From NCBI GenBank assembly GCA_046347475.1, contig JAXMGD010000001.1, forward strand, positions 62,001 to 126,000: a stretch of 64,000 nt of DNA, given 5' to 3'. A program made the position numbers and the translations under genes. The notes below the pieces were generated by a model. That model saw only the letters and a list, made by a program, of their open reading frames with translations. It ran no database searches and was not told the origin of the DNA. The stretch is from CAMCXE01 sp046347475. Its GTDB lineage: Bacteria; Pseudomonadota; Gammaproteobacteria; Pseudomonadales; Cellvibrionaceae. The first letter of the stretch is position 1; every line of letters begins with the position of its first letter. Below are positions 50,723 through 59,484 of this stretch, piece by piece.

Positions 50723-52042
50723 TTAAGCGCGAGTTTTGCGGCGCCAGGCGAAAGGTGCCAGCAGAAGTAGGCCTAGGCTATCGGCCCAACCCAGCGCACC
50801 GGCTACCACGTCACCATCGCCACCGGAGCTTGAAGACGAGCTGGAGCTTGAGGAGCTTGAGGAAGAACTGCTGGAGCTGGATGATGAGCTGCTAGAGCTT
50901 GAAGAGCTGGATGACGAGCTGCTGGAGCGGCCACTTGAGCTGGATGATGAGCTGCTGCTGGAGCTGGATGAGCTTGAGCTACTGGAGCTGGATGTATTCG
51001 CCGTACTAACACCCGGCCAGCCACGAATTAAGCCAGCTACCAAGCGGCCGGATTCGGTGAGGTTGCTGTCGTTCCAGCCACCGGTGGCGCTTGCACCCAC
51101 ATTCAAGAAGGACGCACCTTCTTTTTTGTCATTCAGCGCCCAGTTGGCGTGGCTGATGTTGTTGCTCTTGAGGAAGTTCATCCAGGTATTGGTTTCACCT
51201 GAATTCACCGCACCGTCGCCGTCTGCGTTAACCGCGCCCCACTCAGTGACGAACAGAGCAATACCGCGGTCGAGCGCCGTTTGTGCTTTGGCGCGCAGTT
51301 CCGACTTATGGGTGCCTGCGTAAAAGTGCAAGGTGTAGGCGATGTTTTTCCAGCGAGTGATAGGGTTCTGTGCCGCCTCGTCCACGTTTTGTGACCAAGA
51401 AGGGGTGCCGACAATAATTAGGTTGTCCGGGTCAATGGCGCGGATTTCACCAATAACAGCTTCGGCATAGGGCTTAATGACGTTGCTCCAAGACACCTGC
51501 AGTGGCTCGTTGTATACCTCATAAATGATGTGATTGTTGGTGCCGTACTTTGAGGCCACTTCGCGGAAAAACGAAATAGCCTGGCTTTGATATTTTTCGG
51601 CATTGTGCGTGTGCCAATCCACGATCACATACATATCGTTCGCAATTGCCGCGTCGATGACGGCAAAGGCGCGGGTTTTATTGGAGGCGTCAGGTTGAGT
51701 GGCTGGCGCAGTGGCGGTGGCGGCAGAACCAGTCACCAGGCTGCCGGAGCCCTCTACACCTACCGCCACCCGAATCAGCTGGGATTTGTAGGTATTTTTC
51801 AAATACGAAACAACAGAGGCGTTGTAGAACTTCTCTCCGCCCCAGCCGGTATTACTCCAAAATAAGCTGTTGCCCGCAATGCTGCCCGCTTTGCCATTAA
51901 ATAAAATTTGTTTGCCGTTCACGCTAATGGCAGGCACGTTAGCCTGTGCAGCGGAAGCACCGGCGAGGGCTGCCGCTAGAGCAACACCCTTAAAAACTTT
52001 GGATAAGGCAGGCACTGGAAATAAAGAGGTTTTTGTAGTCAT
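50723..52042 (-). CDS. GH5 endoglucanase with poly-Ser linker and GlyGly-CTERM-like tail
   Basis: From ATG 52042 the protein has 439 residues with a signal peptide ending at SAAQANV. The GH5 barrel (about 36-345) shows VDWHTHNAE, the acid/base Glu179 in IYEVYNEPL and the nucleophile Glu267 in FVTEWGA; GH5_2-like endoglucanases have this layout. Residues about 351-405 are a serine linker. The tail GGDGDVVAGALGWADSLGLL then LLAPF and RRK looks like a GlyGly-CTERM signal, which rhombosortase cleaves before attachment to the cell surface. No CBM is fused. It cuts internal beta-1,4-glucan bonds. Confidence 0.9.
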   Translation of the reverse strand: MTTKTSLFPVPALSKVFKGVALAAALAGASAAQANVPAISVNGKQILFNGKAGSIAGNSLFWSNTGWGGEKFYNASVVSYLKNTYKSQLIRVAVGVEGSGSLVTGSAATATAPATQPDASNKTRAFAVIDAAIANDMYVIVDWHTHNAEKYQSQAISFFREVASKYGTNNHIIYEVYNEPLQVSWSNVIKPYAEAVIGEIRAIDPDNLIIVGTPSWSQNVDEAAQNPITRWKNIAYTLHFYAGTHKSELRAKAQTALDRGIALFVTEWGAVNADGDGAVNSGETNTWMNFLKSNNISHANWALNDKKEGASFLNVGASATGGWNDSNLTESGRLVAGLIRGWPGVSTANTSSSSSSSSSSSSSSSSSSSSGRSSSSSSSSSSSSSSSSSSSSSSSSSSSSSSSSSSGGDGDVVAGALGWADSLGLLLLAPFAWRRKTRA

Positions 52043-52552
52043 AGCATTCTCGCGGTGCGTATTTTTGGTTTGAACATTAGCCCTTACATACTGACCACTC
52101 AGACATAATGAGCGCCAGCCGATTGAACTCATAGAGTAGAGAATTAGGGTGTTTTTTACTTAGCGACGGTTAGTTAATACGATATGACGCACTTCGCAAT
52201 AAACTGTATTGCTCTAAAAAATCGAGAAGTTGTCAGACCTGTTTTCTGTTTTGCTCGGTTTAAAACAAAATTCTTATTTGTTATGCGGCCTAAGTGCCGC
52301 ACATATCATTAATTGCCGGCCCAATTAACCGTGCCGCAATTTCGTCAGCAGGACTGGTAATCATCATATTATTTGATGCGCAATATTTGGTTTTACTACT
52401 TTTCTTTTCTCCGGTGTGGGGGCGGGTGTGAGTGTGGGGGTTGATGAGTATTCGGGAAGTGGACTCTTGACTCCCCCCAACCCCGCTCAGTTGGCTAACC
52501 GCCTTTCCAATCTACCAGAGGTCTGTGATGCTGGTCTTACTAGCTGTGCGGA

Positions 52553-52656
52553 AGCAATGAATACACATCATTTCAGACCGTCAAAAAGAGGGATCTTTTT
52601 GACGAGCCTACAGGGATGTATTCACGGCGTGTCTGAAATGATGTGTATTCATTGCT
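52553..52656. repeat. Branched hairpin element, copy 2
   Basis: Outer arms of 26 bases (52553-52578 and 52631-52656) are perfectly complementary. The 68-base core (52571-52638) differs from copy 1 at two positions, both in loops (GGATC for GGACC, and CAGGGA for CACGGA). The outer 17-18 bases of the arms have no relation to those of copy 1. It lies between the GH5 gene and hcp in a 1-kb noncoding interval. Confidence 0.85.
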
Positions 52657-52671
52657 GGGGTCTAGATGGCG

Positions 52672-52687
52672 TGTGATTTCTGTCACA
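52672..52687. promoter_or_regulatory. Perfect CRP-type operator
   Basis: TGTGATTTCTGTCACA is an exact TGTGA-N6-TCACA palindrome, the CRP/Vfr consensus. It is 371 bases before hcp and 630 bases after the start of the divergent GH5 gene, so it is far from either promoter as now drawn. It lies 16 bases right of the branched hairpin. The rest of 52043-53057 shows no convincing gene. Confidence 0.6.
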
Positions 52688-53057
52688 AATGTGAGCTCCG
52701 GGTAAAAATATTTTTAGCCCGCCAATAGCCTCTTACTAACCTGCCGCATCTGGATATGAAGCATTTTTTTTCATCCTTATCGCACTGTGTATCGCGGAGA
52801 CAAAACCGCTAAATGGGCAGAGGGCCGAATTTAGTGCGGTGGCTATCGATGGGTCGTGCGAGATGAATTTTGGGGGTTTGCAGCCACTAACTGACGGCTT
52901 TTTTAACAAGTAGTTGGTGCGCGTAGGAGGGGTGAAATTCACCCTATTGTGAGCGTGCAAGGCTTTGTCTAGTATCACTCTCACCAGGTGACAAACAAAA
53001 AACGTATCACTTTTTAAATTTAAAACCCTCAATTAATTTATTCGGCGGAGAATTATT

Positions 53058-53540
53058 ATGGCTATTTATCTTATCTACGAAGGCATCAAAGGCAACGTAA
53101 CTGCAGACGGTTACAAAGATCACATTCAAATTTCTTCGCTGCAGTTTGGCGTTGGTCGCGGTGTAAGCATGGAGCCGGGTAACCTGGCAAACCGTGAAGC
53201 GACTCGCCCTTCTATTAGTGAAGTGACTATCACTAAAGCGGCTGATAATTCAGTTACTGATTTTTTCCGTGAGTCAGTGGTGGGTTCTGCCGGTAAAACG
53301 GCGAAATTTAAATTCGTGCAAACCGGCACTGACAAAGTTGTTGAGTACATGAATATAGATTTATTTGATTGCATCGTTAGCGGCTATTCCATTAGCGCGC
53401 CTGGCGATGGTGATCCACAAGAAAGTATCTCAATTAGCTTTTCTAAAATCGAAGTTAACTACAACGATTTTGATACAGCGAACAAAAATTCTAATCCACA
53501 GCGCGTGGGTTATGATCTGGCTACTGCTAAACCCATTTAA
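53058..53540 (+). CDS. hcp: Hcp-family type VI secretion tube protein (orphan)
   Basis: The 160-residue protein has the Hcp beta-barrel pattern: MAIYLIYEGIKGNVTADGYK, IQISSLQFGVGRGVSM, ATRPSISEVTITKAADNSVT and CIVSGYSISAPGDGDPQESI. Hcp hexamers stack to form the inner tube of the type VI system and can carry effectors. GGCGGAG lies 11-17 bases before the start. No other T6SS gene is in the window; orphan hcp genes are common away from the main cluster. A strong terminator follows. Confidence 0.95.
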   Translation: MAIYLIYEGIKGNVTADGYKDHIQISSLQFGVGRGVSMEPGNLANREATRPSISEVTITKAADNSVTDFFRESVVGSAGKTAKFKFVQTGTDKVVEYMNIDLFDCIVSGYSISAPGDGDPQESISISFSKIEVNYNDFDTANKNSNPQRVGYDLATAKPI

Positions 53541-53548
53541 TTGGGCTT

Positions 53549-53578
53549 GCTCGCCCCGCGCTTGGGGCGAGCTTTTTT
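53549..53578 (+). terminator. Rho-independent terminator of hcp
   Basis: GCTCGCCCC (53549-53557) pairs perfectly with GGGGCGAGC (53564-53572), and TTTTTT follows. The stop of hcp is 11 bases upstream. Confidence 0.95.
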
Positions 53579-53776
53579 ATCTATGTTTCCCCTCGTTTTA
53601 TTGCCTATCTTGATTGCGAGTATCACGCCTGTTCGGGTGCTGTTTATTTCGTTGCTCGTCCGCACTTTTTAACTGTTACGCGCCGGCAAGTTTGGCTGGC
53701 ACACGCTTATATGCTGATTGCTACAAACAACCTATCTAGGGCTCATTGGCGCTGGAGCCGCCGTCGCAATGTTAAC

Positions 53777-53800
53777 GAGTTCAACTGCGGCTTTTAGGTT
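53777..53800 (+). repeat. Single copy of the 10.9-kb palindrome arm
   Basis: The 24 bases from GAGTTCAACTGCGGCTTTTA match the right outer arm at 11048-11071 with one change. No inverted partner is found nearby. The rest of 53579-53831 shows nothing else. Confidence 0.7.
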
Positions 53801-53831
53801 TAATTCGCAGGCTACAGGGGGAAACACCGAG

Positions 53832-53859
53832 CAAAAAAATACCCGCCGAAGCGGGTATT
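53832..53859 (-). terminator. Rho-independent terminator of rpoH
   Basis: On the minus strand ATACCCGC, loop TTCG, GCGGGTAT is followed by seven T. It lies 29 bases beyond the rpoH stop at 53888. Confidence 0.93.
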
Positions 53860-53887
53860 GGGTTTTAGCTGCAGGTTAAAGCCAGGC

Positions 53888-54742
53888 TTAGGCTTCCATC
53901 ATGGTGCGCACTTTTTTCATGGCGTTTTTTTCCAGCTGGCGAATACGCTCGGCTGAAACACCGTAATGAGCGGCTAAATCATGGAGGGTGGCCTTGTCTT
54001 CGTTTAACCAACGGCGCTGTAAAATATCGCGGCTGCGCTCGTCGAGTTGTTCGATGGCTACTTCTAGGCTGTTGACGCTGGAGGTTTCCCAGTCAGAGTC
54101 TTCGAGCATGGCGGCTGGATCAAAACGGCGATCTTCTAAGTAGTTAACGGGCGCTTGGTAGGCGGTATCGTCGTCTTCATCGACCCCGGCGTCAAAAGCA
54201 GCGTCTGAGGCGAACAAACGGCCTTCCATTTCTTGTACGTGTTTGACTTCTACATTCAAATCCTGCGCAACGGCTTTGGCTTCATCGTAGGTGAGCCAGC
54301 CGAGGCGTTTTTTCTGGCCGCGCAGATTAAAAAATAATTTGCGTTGAGCCTTGGTGGTGGCGATTTTGACTATGCGCCAGTTGCGCAGAATAAATTCGTG
54401 AATTTCCGCTTTGATCCAGTGCACGGCGAAAGAAATGAGGCGCACGCCCTTTTCGGGGTTGAAGCGTTTGACCGCTTTCATCAGGCCCACATTGCCCTCT
54501 TGTACCAGGTCACCCTGGGCCAGGCCGTAGCCGGAATAGGATTTGGCGATGTGGATGACAAAACGCAGGTTGGCCATTACCAGCTTGCGGGCGGCGTCTA
54601 GGTTCTGATGGTAATAAAGCTCTTCGGCGAGGGCTTTTTCTTCCTCGGCCGATAGCACCGAAAACCCATTCACCGCCTGCACATAGGCGTTGAGGTTTTG
54701 CCCGGGGGCAAGCATGTCTAGGGTCTTAAGGTATGTAGCCAT
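53888..54742 (-). CDS. rpoH: Heat-shock RNA polymerase sigma factor sigma-32
   Basis: The 284-residue protein has sigma region 2 (NLRFVIHIAKSYSGYGLAQG, DLVQEGNVGLMKAVKRFNPE, LISFAVHWIKAEIHEFILRN), the RpoH box around KAQRKLFFNLRGQKK, and region 4 (HDLAAHYGVSAERIRQLEKN). It directs transcription of chaperone and protease genes after heat stress. In many gammaproteobacteria rpoH follows ftsEX; here the gene upstream is not in the same unit, and ftsEX is not seen. GGAGGAT lies 8 bases before the start. Confidence 0.97.
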   Translation of the reverse strand: MATYLKTLDMLAPGQNLNAYVQAVNGFSVLSAEEEKALAEELYYHQNLDAARKLVMANLRFVIHIAKSYSGYGLAQGDLVQEGNVGLMKAVKRFNPEKGVRLISFAVHWIKAEIHEFILRNWRIVKIATTKAQRKLFFNLRGQKKRLGWLTYDEAKAVAQDLNVEVKHVQEMEGRLFASDAAFDAGVDEDDDTAYQAPVNYLEDRRFDPAAMLEDSDWETSSVNSLEVAIEQLDERSRDILQRRWLNEDKATLHDLAAHYGVSAERIRQLEKNAMKKVRTMMEA

Positions 54743-54906
54743 TACTGATCCTCCTGTAATTCTGCGAAGGAGTGTAGCACTCCAATGGGAGCCTCGCTAG
54801 CGGGCTTAGCCCTGGCCGCAGGCTCGATATTAAGCGCTTTGAAGCACGGCTGTCGGAATAGTTCACTTAGCCCTGTGAGGGCGATTTTATGGGGCTTGTT
54901 AGCCTG

Positions 54907-57027
54907 TTAGTGACCATCGCTGTGGGGCTTAACCCAGCGGGTGAGGTCTTGCCAGGGCAGTTGGCTGAGTCGATGCAGCAGGGTTTGATGTTGGGCGCTG
55001 ATATCGCCTTGGGTATTGAGGCCGAAATGGTGGTGATAGAAGTCCGCGCAGTACTGCTCGGCATCAAAATCCGGTAGGAGGGTTTGCCAAAGGCAGGCCC
55101 AGGGATAAATACCGCTGCCGGGAGGAAAGCGATAGCCGATGAGTTCGCAGGCGTTTACGAGGCGGGCTAAAGACTGCTCCGCCGGGTCGTCGCCGGTGAT
55201 AGGTGCCTTCGCTAGGCGTTTGAGCTGCCAGCGCTTGATAAGTGGGGTTTGCCGCAGGGACAGACTTAGCGGCCGCAGTAGGCTCAAGCCGATCAGAAGT
55301 AGCGCCAAGGCGCAGAGGCCGTAAAGTGCAATGCGTCGGGCGCTGTGCTCGGGTGCTAAGCCGCGCAGCGCTTCCAGCACACCAACACTTAACCGCTGGG
55401 TTGAGGGGCGAGAGGCGAATAGGCTGGAGGCTTCTAGTTCCACCCAGCCGTGGTTGTTGATAAATGCCTCGCTGTAACAGTGGGCGGCGGAGATGTTCAG
55501 GTCAAATAGACCTGTGAAGGGGTTGCGCCGGGTGAGTGCCCAGCCGCAGCTGAGGCGGGTGGGAATACCCAGGCTGCGCAGTAACAGGGTGAGGGCGCTG
55601 GCGGCGGTTTCGCTACGGCCTGCGGTTTGTTCGTTGAGGTAAAACACTATCGGGTCCCGCTTATAGGAGGGGGACACGGCGGCCCGGTTGGCGCCATAGC
55701 GCGTCTGCAGATGCTGCTCCAGCCATAAAGCCTTTTGCCAGGCATCAGGCAGAGTGGGCAGGTTAGCCTGCAGCCAGTTGTTGAGAGGGGCCTTCAGTGC
55801 CTCGGGCACGGCGAGATAGTTTGGGTGCAAAAGCTCGTCCCGCTGGGCGATGGGGTGCCCATCCAACGATAACCCATGGCTGCCAATGCGATAGCTAAAA
55901 CCCGCCGGTGGTACTTGTGGCAGCGCCAGGCTCTGGGCTCCGACTAAGATCGCGTCGCTGGGCGCGAGTAACCACTGCCATCCGCCGGGCACCGCGAGGG
56001 TTTTAGCGCTTGGCTGCAGCCAGCGGACGCTTAGCCAGAGGCGGCTGTCCTGGGCAGCCAGTAGGCCCTCGTCGGGCATGGACACGGCTTCGCTTTGAGC
56101 CCCGGTGTTGACCCACTGAGTGCCGTCGAACCAATCAAAGCGGCTGACCTGTAGGTTGATGGCCTGGGGGCTCTTGACCCGCGCTAATAGGGGGCCATCG
56201 GCCCCTTGTTCGGCCAGTTGATCCAGGCTAAAGCGCTCGCCGAAGGCGGCGAATTCGTTGGTGGTGGCTGTTGATTTGGGGTCGATGTTTAGCGTGAGCA
56301 GCCATTCCTGCTGAAGGCGATTGCGGGTGGCCAGTAGCTCCCGATTGGCTGCGGCCTTGCCCTCGGCCATTTGCAGGTGAGCGGCGGTGTTCAGTGGCAG
56401 CCAGGCGGCGCCCTGTAAGCGGGGGCTTAGAAGCCAGAGTCCTGTGCTGAGGGTGAGCAGCAGAAGTGTTGCCAGTATGCGGCTGCCCCAGAAGATAAGG
56501 GTGGTTTGATCGATATGGCGCGCGGCCGCTGATGTTGTTGCCCGCGGCTGCACGGGCATGATGCAGAACCATAAGCTCGGCAAATAGACGGCCCACAGCA
56601 GGGCGATTGTGTCGTCCTGCCCCAGCAGCAGCGCGATCAACATACTAAGGCCGCTGGCGAGGAGCTGCAGCCAAAATGCCCGCTCCTGGCTGAACCAGGC
56701 CCAGCCAGTGCCGAGGCTTAAGGCCGCAGCCAGTGCGGCCATGGGCCCTTGCCACCAGATTACCGCTAGGCATATCAAGAGGCTGGCAAACAGGCTCCAT
56801 TGCGAACTCAATAAAATCCGTTGCTGATCGCCTTCTATGCGGCTGAGTAACCATTGCCCGGCGGTTAACAGCCAGGCCAGGGCGCCGCCCATTAGGGCTA
56901 GATTCACAGGCAACCAAAGGCTCAATAACGCGCTGCAGCTGGGCGCGGTAAGCCATAGGCTGAGGGCTTGGCGCCAAGGCGGTACCGGCTCCACTGGGGC
57001 GGCCAACAACTCCCTAATGCTGAGCAT
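54907..57027 (-). CDS. TgpA-like membrane transglutaminase homologue, catalytic Cys replaced
   Basis: The 706-residue protein has six N-terminal membrane helices (to about 205), a periplasmic region with a transglutaminase-like core (about 400-540), a further helix (about 566-586) and a DUF4129-like tail. The catalytic Cys of the GxCE motif is Ser472 (GRSETAASALTLLLRSLGIP), His516 is kept (AAHCYSEAF), and the Asp is Glu532 (GWVELEAS). It is therefore unlikely to be an ordinary active protease/transglutaminase. It is the third gene of MoxR-DUF58-TgpA, overlapping DUF58 by 14 bases. Confidence 0.88.
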   Translation of the reverse strand: MLSIRELLAAPVEPVPPWRQALSLWLTAPSCSALLSLWLPVNLALMGGALAWLLTAGQWLLSRIEGDQQRILLSSQWSLFASLLICLAVIWWQGPMAALAAALSLGTGWAWFSQERAFWLQLLASGLSMLIALLLGQDDTIALLWAVYLPSLWFCIMPVQPRATTSAAARHIDQTTLIFWGSRILATLLLLTLSTGLWLLSPRLQGAAWLPLNTAAHLQMAEGKAAANRELLATRNRLQQEWLLTLNIDPKSTATTNEFAAFGERFSLDQLAEQGADGPLLARVKSPQAINLQVSRFDWFDGTQWVNTGAQSEAVSMPDEGLLAAQDSRLWLSVRWLQPSAKTLAVPGGWQWLLAPSDAILVGAQSLALPQVPPAGFSYRIGSHGLSLDGHPIAQRDELLHPNYLAVPEALKAPLNNWLQANLPTLPDAWQKALWLEQHLQTRYGANRAAVSPSYKRDPIVFYLNEQTAGRSETAASALTLLLRSLGIPTRLSCGWALTRRNPFTGLFDLNISAAHCYSEAFINNHGWVELEASSLFASRPSTQRLSVGVLEALRGLAPEHSARRIALYGLCALALLLIGLSLLRPLSLSLRQTPLIKRWQLKRLAKAPITGDDPAEQSLARLVNACELIGYRFPPGSGIYPWACLWQTLLPDFDAEQYCADFYHHHFGLNTQGDISAQHQTLLHRLSQLPWQDLTRWVKPHSDGH

Positions 57028-58018
57028 AAAACAGCCGCGCCAGGGGTTGTTGCGGTTCGATCACCCACTGCCAGTGATAGGCGCCAAGGCGCCGGTGGCT
57101 GTGACGGCTGCGGCTTAACGGGTGTTGAAAGCGCTCCTCATCAAACAACAATTGCCAGAGCTGTTGGCCTGGAAATACCTCTGGAACACTCGCTGCGCTG
57201 AGCCATTGAGGCGCGATGATTAACTGCGCGTCCGGCCGTTGGTTATAGCGGGCGAGTAGATCTGCTGCGGGCATGGGGGCCTGTTGCGCATGTACCAGGG
57301 CCATATCCAAGGCGTTAAAGGCGCCGCTGTAGGCCGGCAGAGTCAGAAGCCCAAGGCTTGTCGCCAGGCAGACGTCATAACCCCTAGCCACCAGAGCCCG
57401 GCTGAGATTGGCCAGCAGCTTAATCTGCACTGCTTGGCTTTGATTTGCATCGGTGCCCAGGGCAAACCCATCGCTGCTGTCATAACAGAGTAACGCCTTC
57501 GGCGCCGGGCCGATTTCAGGTATTGGCAGCGGTAGATATTCGATGGGTTCAAGCCCTGGCAGCAGGGTTAGGTTGCAGACGGAAAGCTCTAGGGTTCGAG
57601 GCCAGAGATTAAACGGGTACTGCAGGCGACATTGCCAGTGGCCATCGATTATCCCGGTCAGTTGCGGCTCGGCGCAAAGTGTAAGCTCGGCGCTGCGGCC
57701 TGGGATGAACTGGCTGTGGTGCATATCCAGGGGGCCGCGAAGGTGCAAACCCCAGAGGGGGAGGCGAGCGCTGAGGTGAACCTGCCACTGGGCCGTTTGC
57801 CCCTGGCGCAGCTCGCTCAGGCAGTGAGCCTGCACACACAGGCTGCGCGCCACCCAGGCGGGCCAATACCAGGCGAGGATTAAGCTGGCCAGCAGAGCAC
57901 ACAGAGGCAACCACAAAAGCTGTTGGCCGCTGATCACCAAGGCAATCAACAGCAGGGCACACAACCCCAGCCCGTATACCCCCGCAGGTTGGCAGGTGAT
58001 TTTAGTACTCGTCCACAC
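57014..58018 (-). CDS. DUF58-domain membrane protein
   Basis: The 334-residue protein begins with a membrane-rich segment (GLGLCALLLIALVISGQQLL, LPLCALLASLILAWYWPAWV) followed by a DUF58-like domain with LQYPFNLWPRTLELSV and LLPGLEPIEYLPLPIP. The usual 'R-x-Y-x-x-G-D' stretch of DUF58 is not clear, so it is diverged. GTG 58018 lies inside the moxR end (17-base overlap). MoxR, DUF58 and transglutaminase genes form a widespread operon of unsettled function in envelope biology. Confidence 0.75.
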   Translation of the reverse strand: MWTSTKITCQPAGVYGLGLCALLLIALVISGQQLLWLPLCALLASLILAWYWPAWVARSLCVQAHCLSELRQGQTAQWQVHLSARLPLWGLHLRGPLDMHHSQFIPGRSAELTLCAEPQLTGIIDGHWQCRLQYPFNLWPRTLELSVCNLTLLPGLEPIEYLPLPIPEIGPAPKALLCYDSSDGFALGTDANQSQAVQIKLLANLSRALVARGYDVCLATSLGLLTLPAYSGAFNALDMALVHAQQAPMPAADLLARYNQRPDAQLIIAPQWLSAASVPEVFPGQQLWQLLFDEERFQHPLSRSRHSHRRLGAYHWQWVIEPQQPLARLFYAQH

Positions 58019-59030
58019 CGTCGGCGTCGCTCGCTTTGGGGGTGGCTCTGGGTTCTTTAACTCCCCGGGCGCCCTCTTTAGCGGGAGCTTGTTGCTCTTT
58101 AGGCATGGCCGGGGCGGCGGTTTTCAGCAGAATGTCATCGAGGATAGTCTCCACCCGCTCACCCGCCTGGCGCAGCACCAGGCGATGCCCCCAGATGGGT
58201 TTGATGAGTTCGGCCACCATTGGCGGGGTGACAAAACTTTGGCCGCTGATAAGCGCCAGGGCCTGGCAGGCGCGCATTAGGTCGATGCTCGCGCGGGGGC
58301 TGGCGCCTAAGCGCAGGCGCGGATGTTCGCGGCTGGCGGCCGCAAGGCGCACGATGTACTCCAGTATTTTGCTGTCGAGCTTCACGCGGCTGACCAGAGC
58401 TTGCAGCTTGATCAAGGATTCTTCATTGAGCACCGGCATGGGCGCTTCCTGCCGCCTTTGGGCCATGAGCAGAATCTTCACCTCCTCATTGGGGCTGGGG
58501 TAACCCAAATGCAGGCGCATAAAAAAGCGGTCGAGTTGTGCCTCTGCCAATGGGTAGGTGCCGATAAATTCCACTGGATTTTGCGTGGCAATGACCCAAA
58601 AAGTCTCGGGCAGAGGGCGGGTTTTGCGCTCTTGCGTAACGGTATTTTCCCCCATAGCCTCCAAAAGCGCGGCCTGGGTGCGGGGGCTGGCGCGGTTGAG
58701 TTCATCGAGCAGCAAAAAACTGGTAAACAGGGGGCCGGGGGTAAATCTTTGGCTGTCGGTTTTGCTGTCGTAGTGGCTGCTGCCGATAAGGTCTGTCGGC
58801 GTGAGATCGGGCGTGGCCTGCACCCGTTTAAAGGGCACGGTCACCAGGGCGGCCAAGCGTTTGGCCAGGGTGGTTTTACCCACGCCCGGTACATCTTCTA
58901 AAAGCAGATGGCCGCGGGCCAGTAGGCTCACCAGTACCAGTCGCAGGCTGGCTGGGGCCGCAATAACTCCGGCCGCGAGGGTTTCGTGCAGCTGTTGCAG
59001 CATTTTGGCAGGCGTGGCGTTGGGCTCCAT
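58002..59030 (-). CDS. MoxR-family AAA+ ATPase
   Basis: The 342-residue protein has Walker A (LLEDVPGVGKTTLAKRLA), Walker B (LLLDELNRASPRTQAALLEA), sensor 1 (FWVIATQNPVEFIGTYPLAE) and a lid with ASPRASIDLMRACQ. MoxR ATPases act as chaperones for partner complexes. The C-terminus has a lysine/alanine-rich tail of about 35 residues. It is the first gene of the operon with DUF58 and TgpA-like genes. Confidence 0.95.
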   Translation of the reverse strand: MEPNATPAKMLQQLHETLAAGVIAAPASLRLVLVSLLARGHLLLEDVPGVGKTTLAKRLAALVTVPFKRVQATPDLTPTDLIGSSHYDSKTDSQRFTPGPLFTSFLLLDELNRASPRTQAALLEAMGENTVTQERKTRPLPETFWVIATQNPVEFIGTYPLAEAQLDRFFMRLHLGYPSPNEEVKILLMAQRRQEAPMPVLNEESLIKLQALVSRVKLDSKILEYIVRLAAASREHPRLRLGASPRASIDLMRACQALALISGQSFVTPPMVAELIKPIWGHRLVLRQAGERVETILDDILLKTAAPAMPKEQQAPAKEGARGVKEPRATPKASDADGVDEY

Positions 59031-59208
59031 GGGCGGATCTCAATGTGTGGGCGTGTGAATGCGCAGGCGGTGCGCTTCATAGAGTATGGGTTAAAGAATA
59101 AACCACGCAGACACATCTGGCTGCTTTTGCACACTAAGCGGGTGGTGGACTGCTTGGCGGAGAAGCCCTTTAAGGGGCTGAAGCTTTAACGGGATTTCCT
59201 CCTGGGCC

Positions 59209-59459
59209 GTGTCATTGAGTTAAGCGCAGCGCCCTCACCCTAACCCTAACCCTAACCCTCTCCCAAAGGGAGAGGGGACAGTAAGACTAGCCCTGGAAGC
59301 CTTGATTTTAGCGTCCTCTCCCTCAGGGAGCGGGTTGGGGTGAGGATAAGAATAGGCCTGAAAAACCGCTCAAAATTCTTACCTTAATGGCATCGGTTAG
59401 GGTGAGGGCAAAAATAGGCGCGGGAAACAGCTCAAAATCCTCACCTTCCTGACATTGCC
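59209..59459. repeat. MITE-like element, copy F (compound), with telomere-like CCCTAA tract
   Basis: The left end GTGTCATTGAGTTAAG begins at 59209. Right ends are found twice, at 59378-59393 (CTTACCTTAATGGCAT) and at 59439-59459 (CCTCACCTTCCTGACATTGC). The interior has three CCCTAA units (from 59238) and the CTCTCCC/GGGAGAG palindromes around 59256-59330. It lies between moxR and uvrA, and no gene is present. Confidence 0.6.
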
Positions 59460-59484
59460 TTGCTTGTTGCGTCATTGGCCGAAG

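Noticed and set aside
50736..51323. Rightward frame rich in Glu and Leu over the GH5 linker
   Set aside because: It is the antisense of the poly-serine codons; the same artefact appears over every serine tract.
52736..53032. Leftward 98-codon frame before hcp
   Set aside because: It lacks a ribosome binding site and family-like sequence and overlaps the likely hcp promoter.
59236..59260. Telomere-like CCCTAA tract
   Set aside because: Only about three units lie inside a longer repeat rich in CCCT; it is probably a by-product of that repeat and not an end structure.
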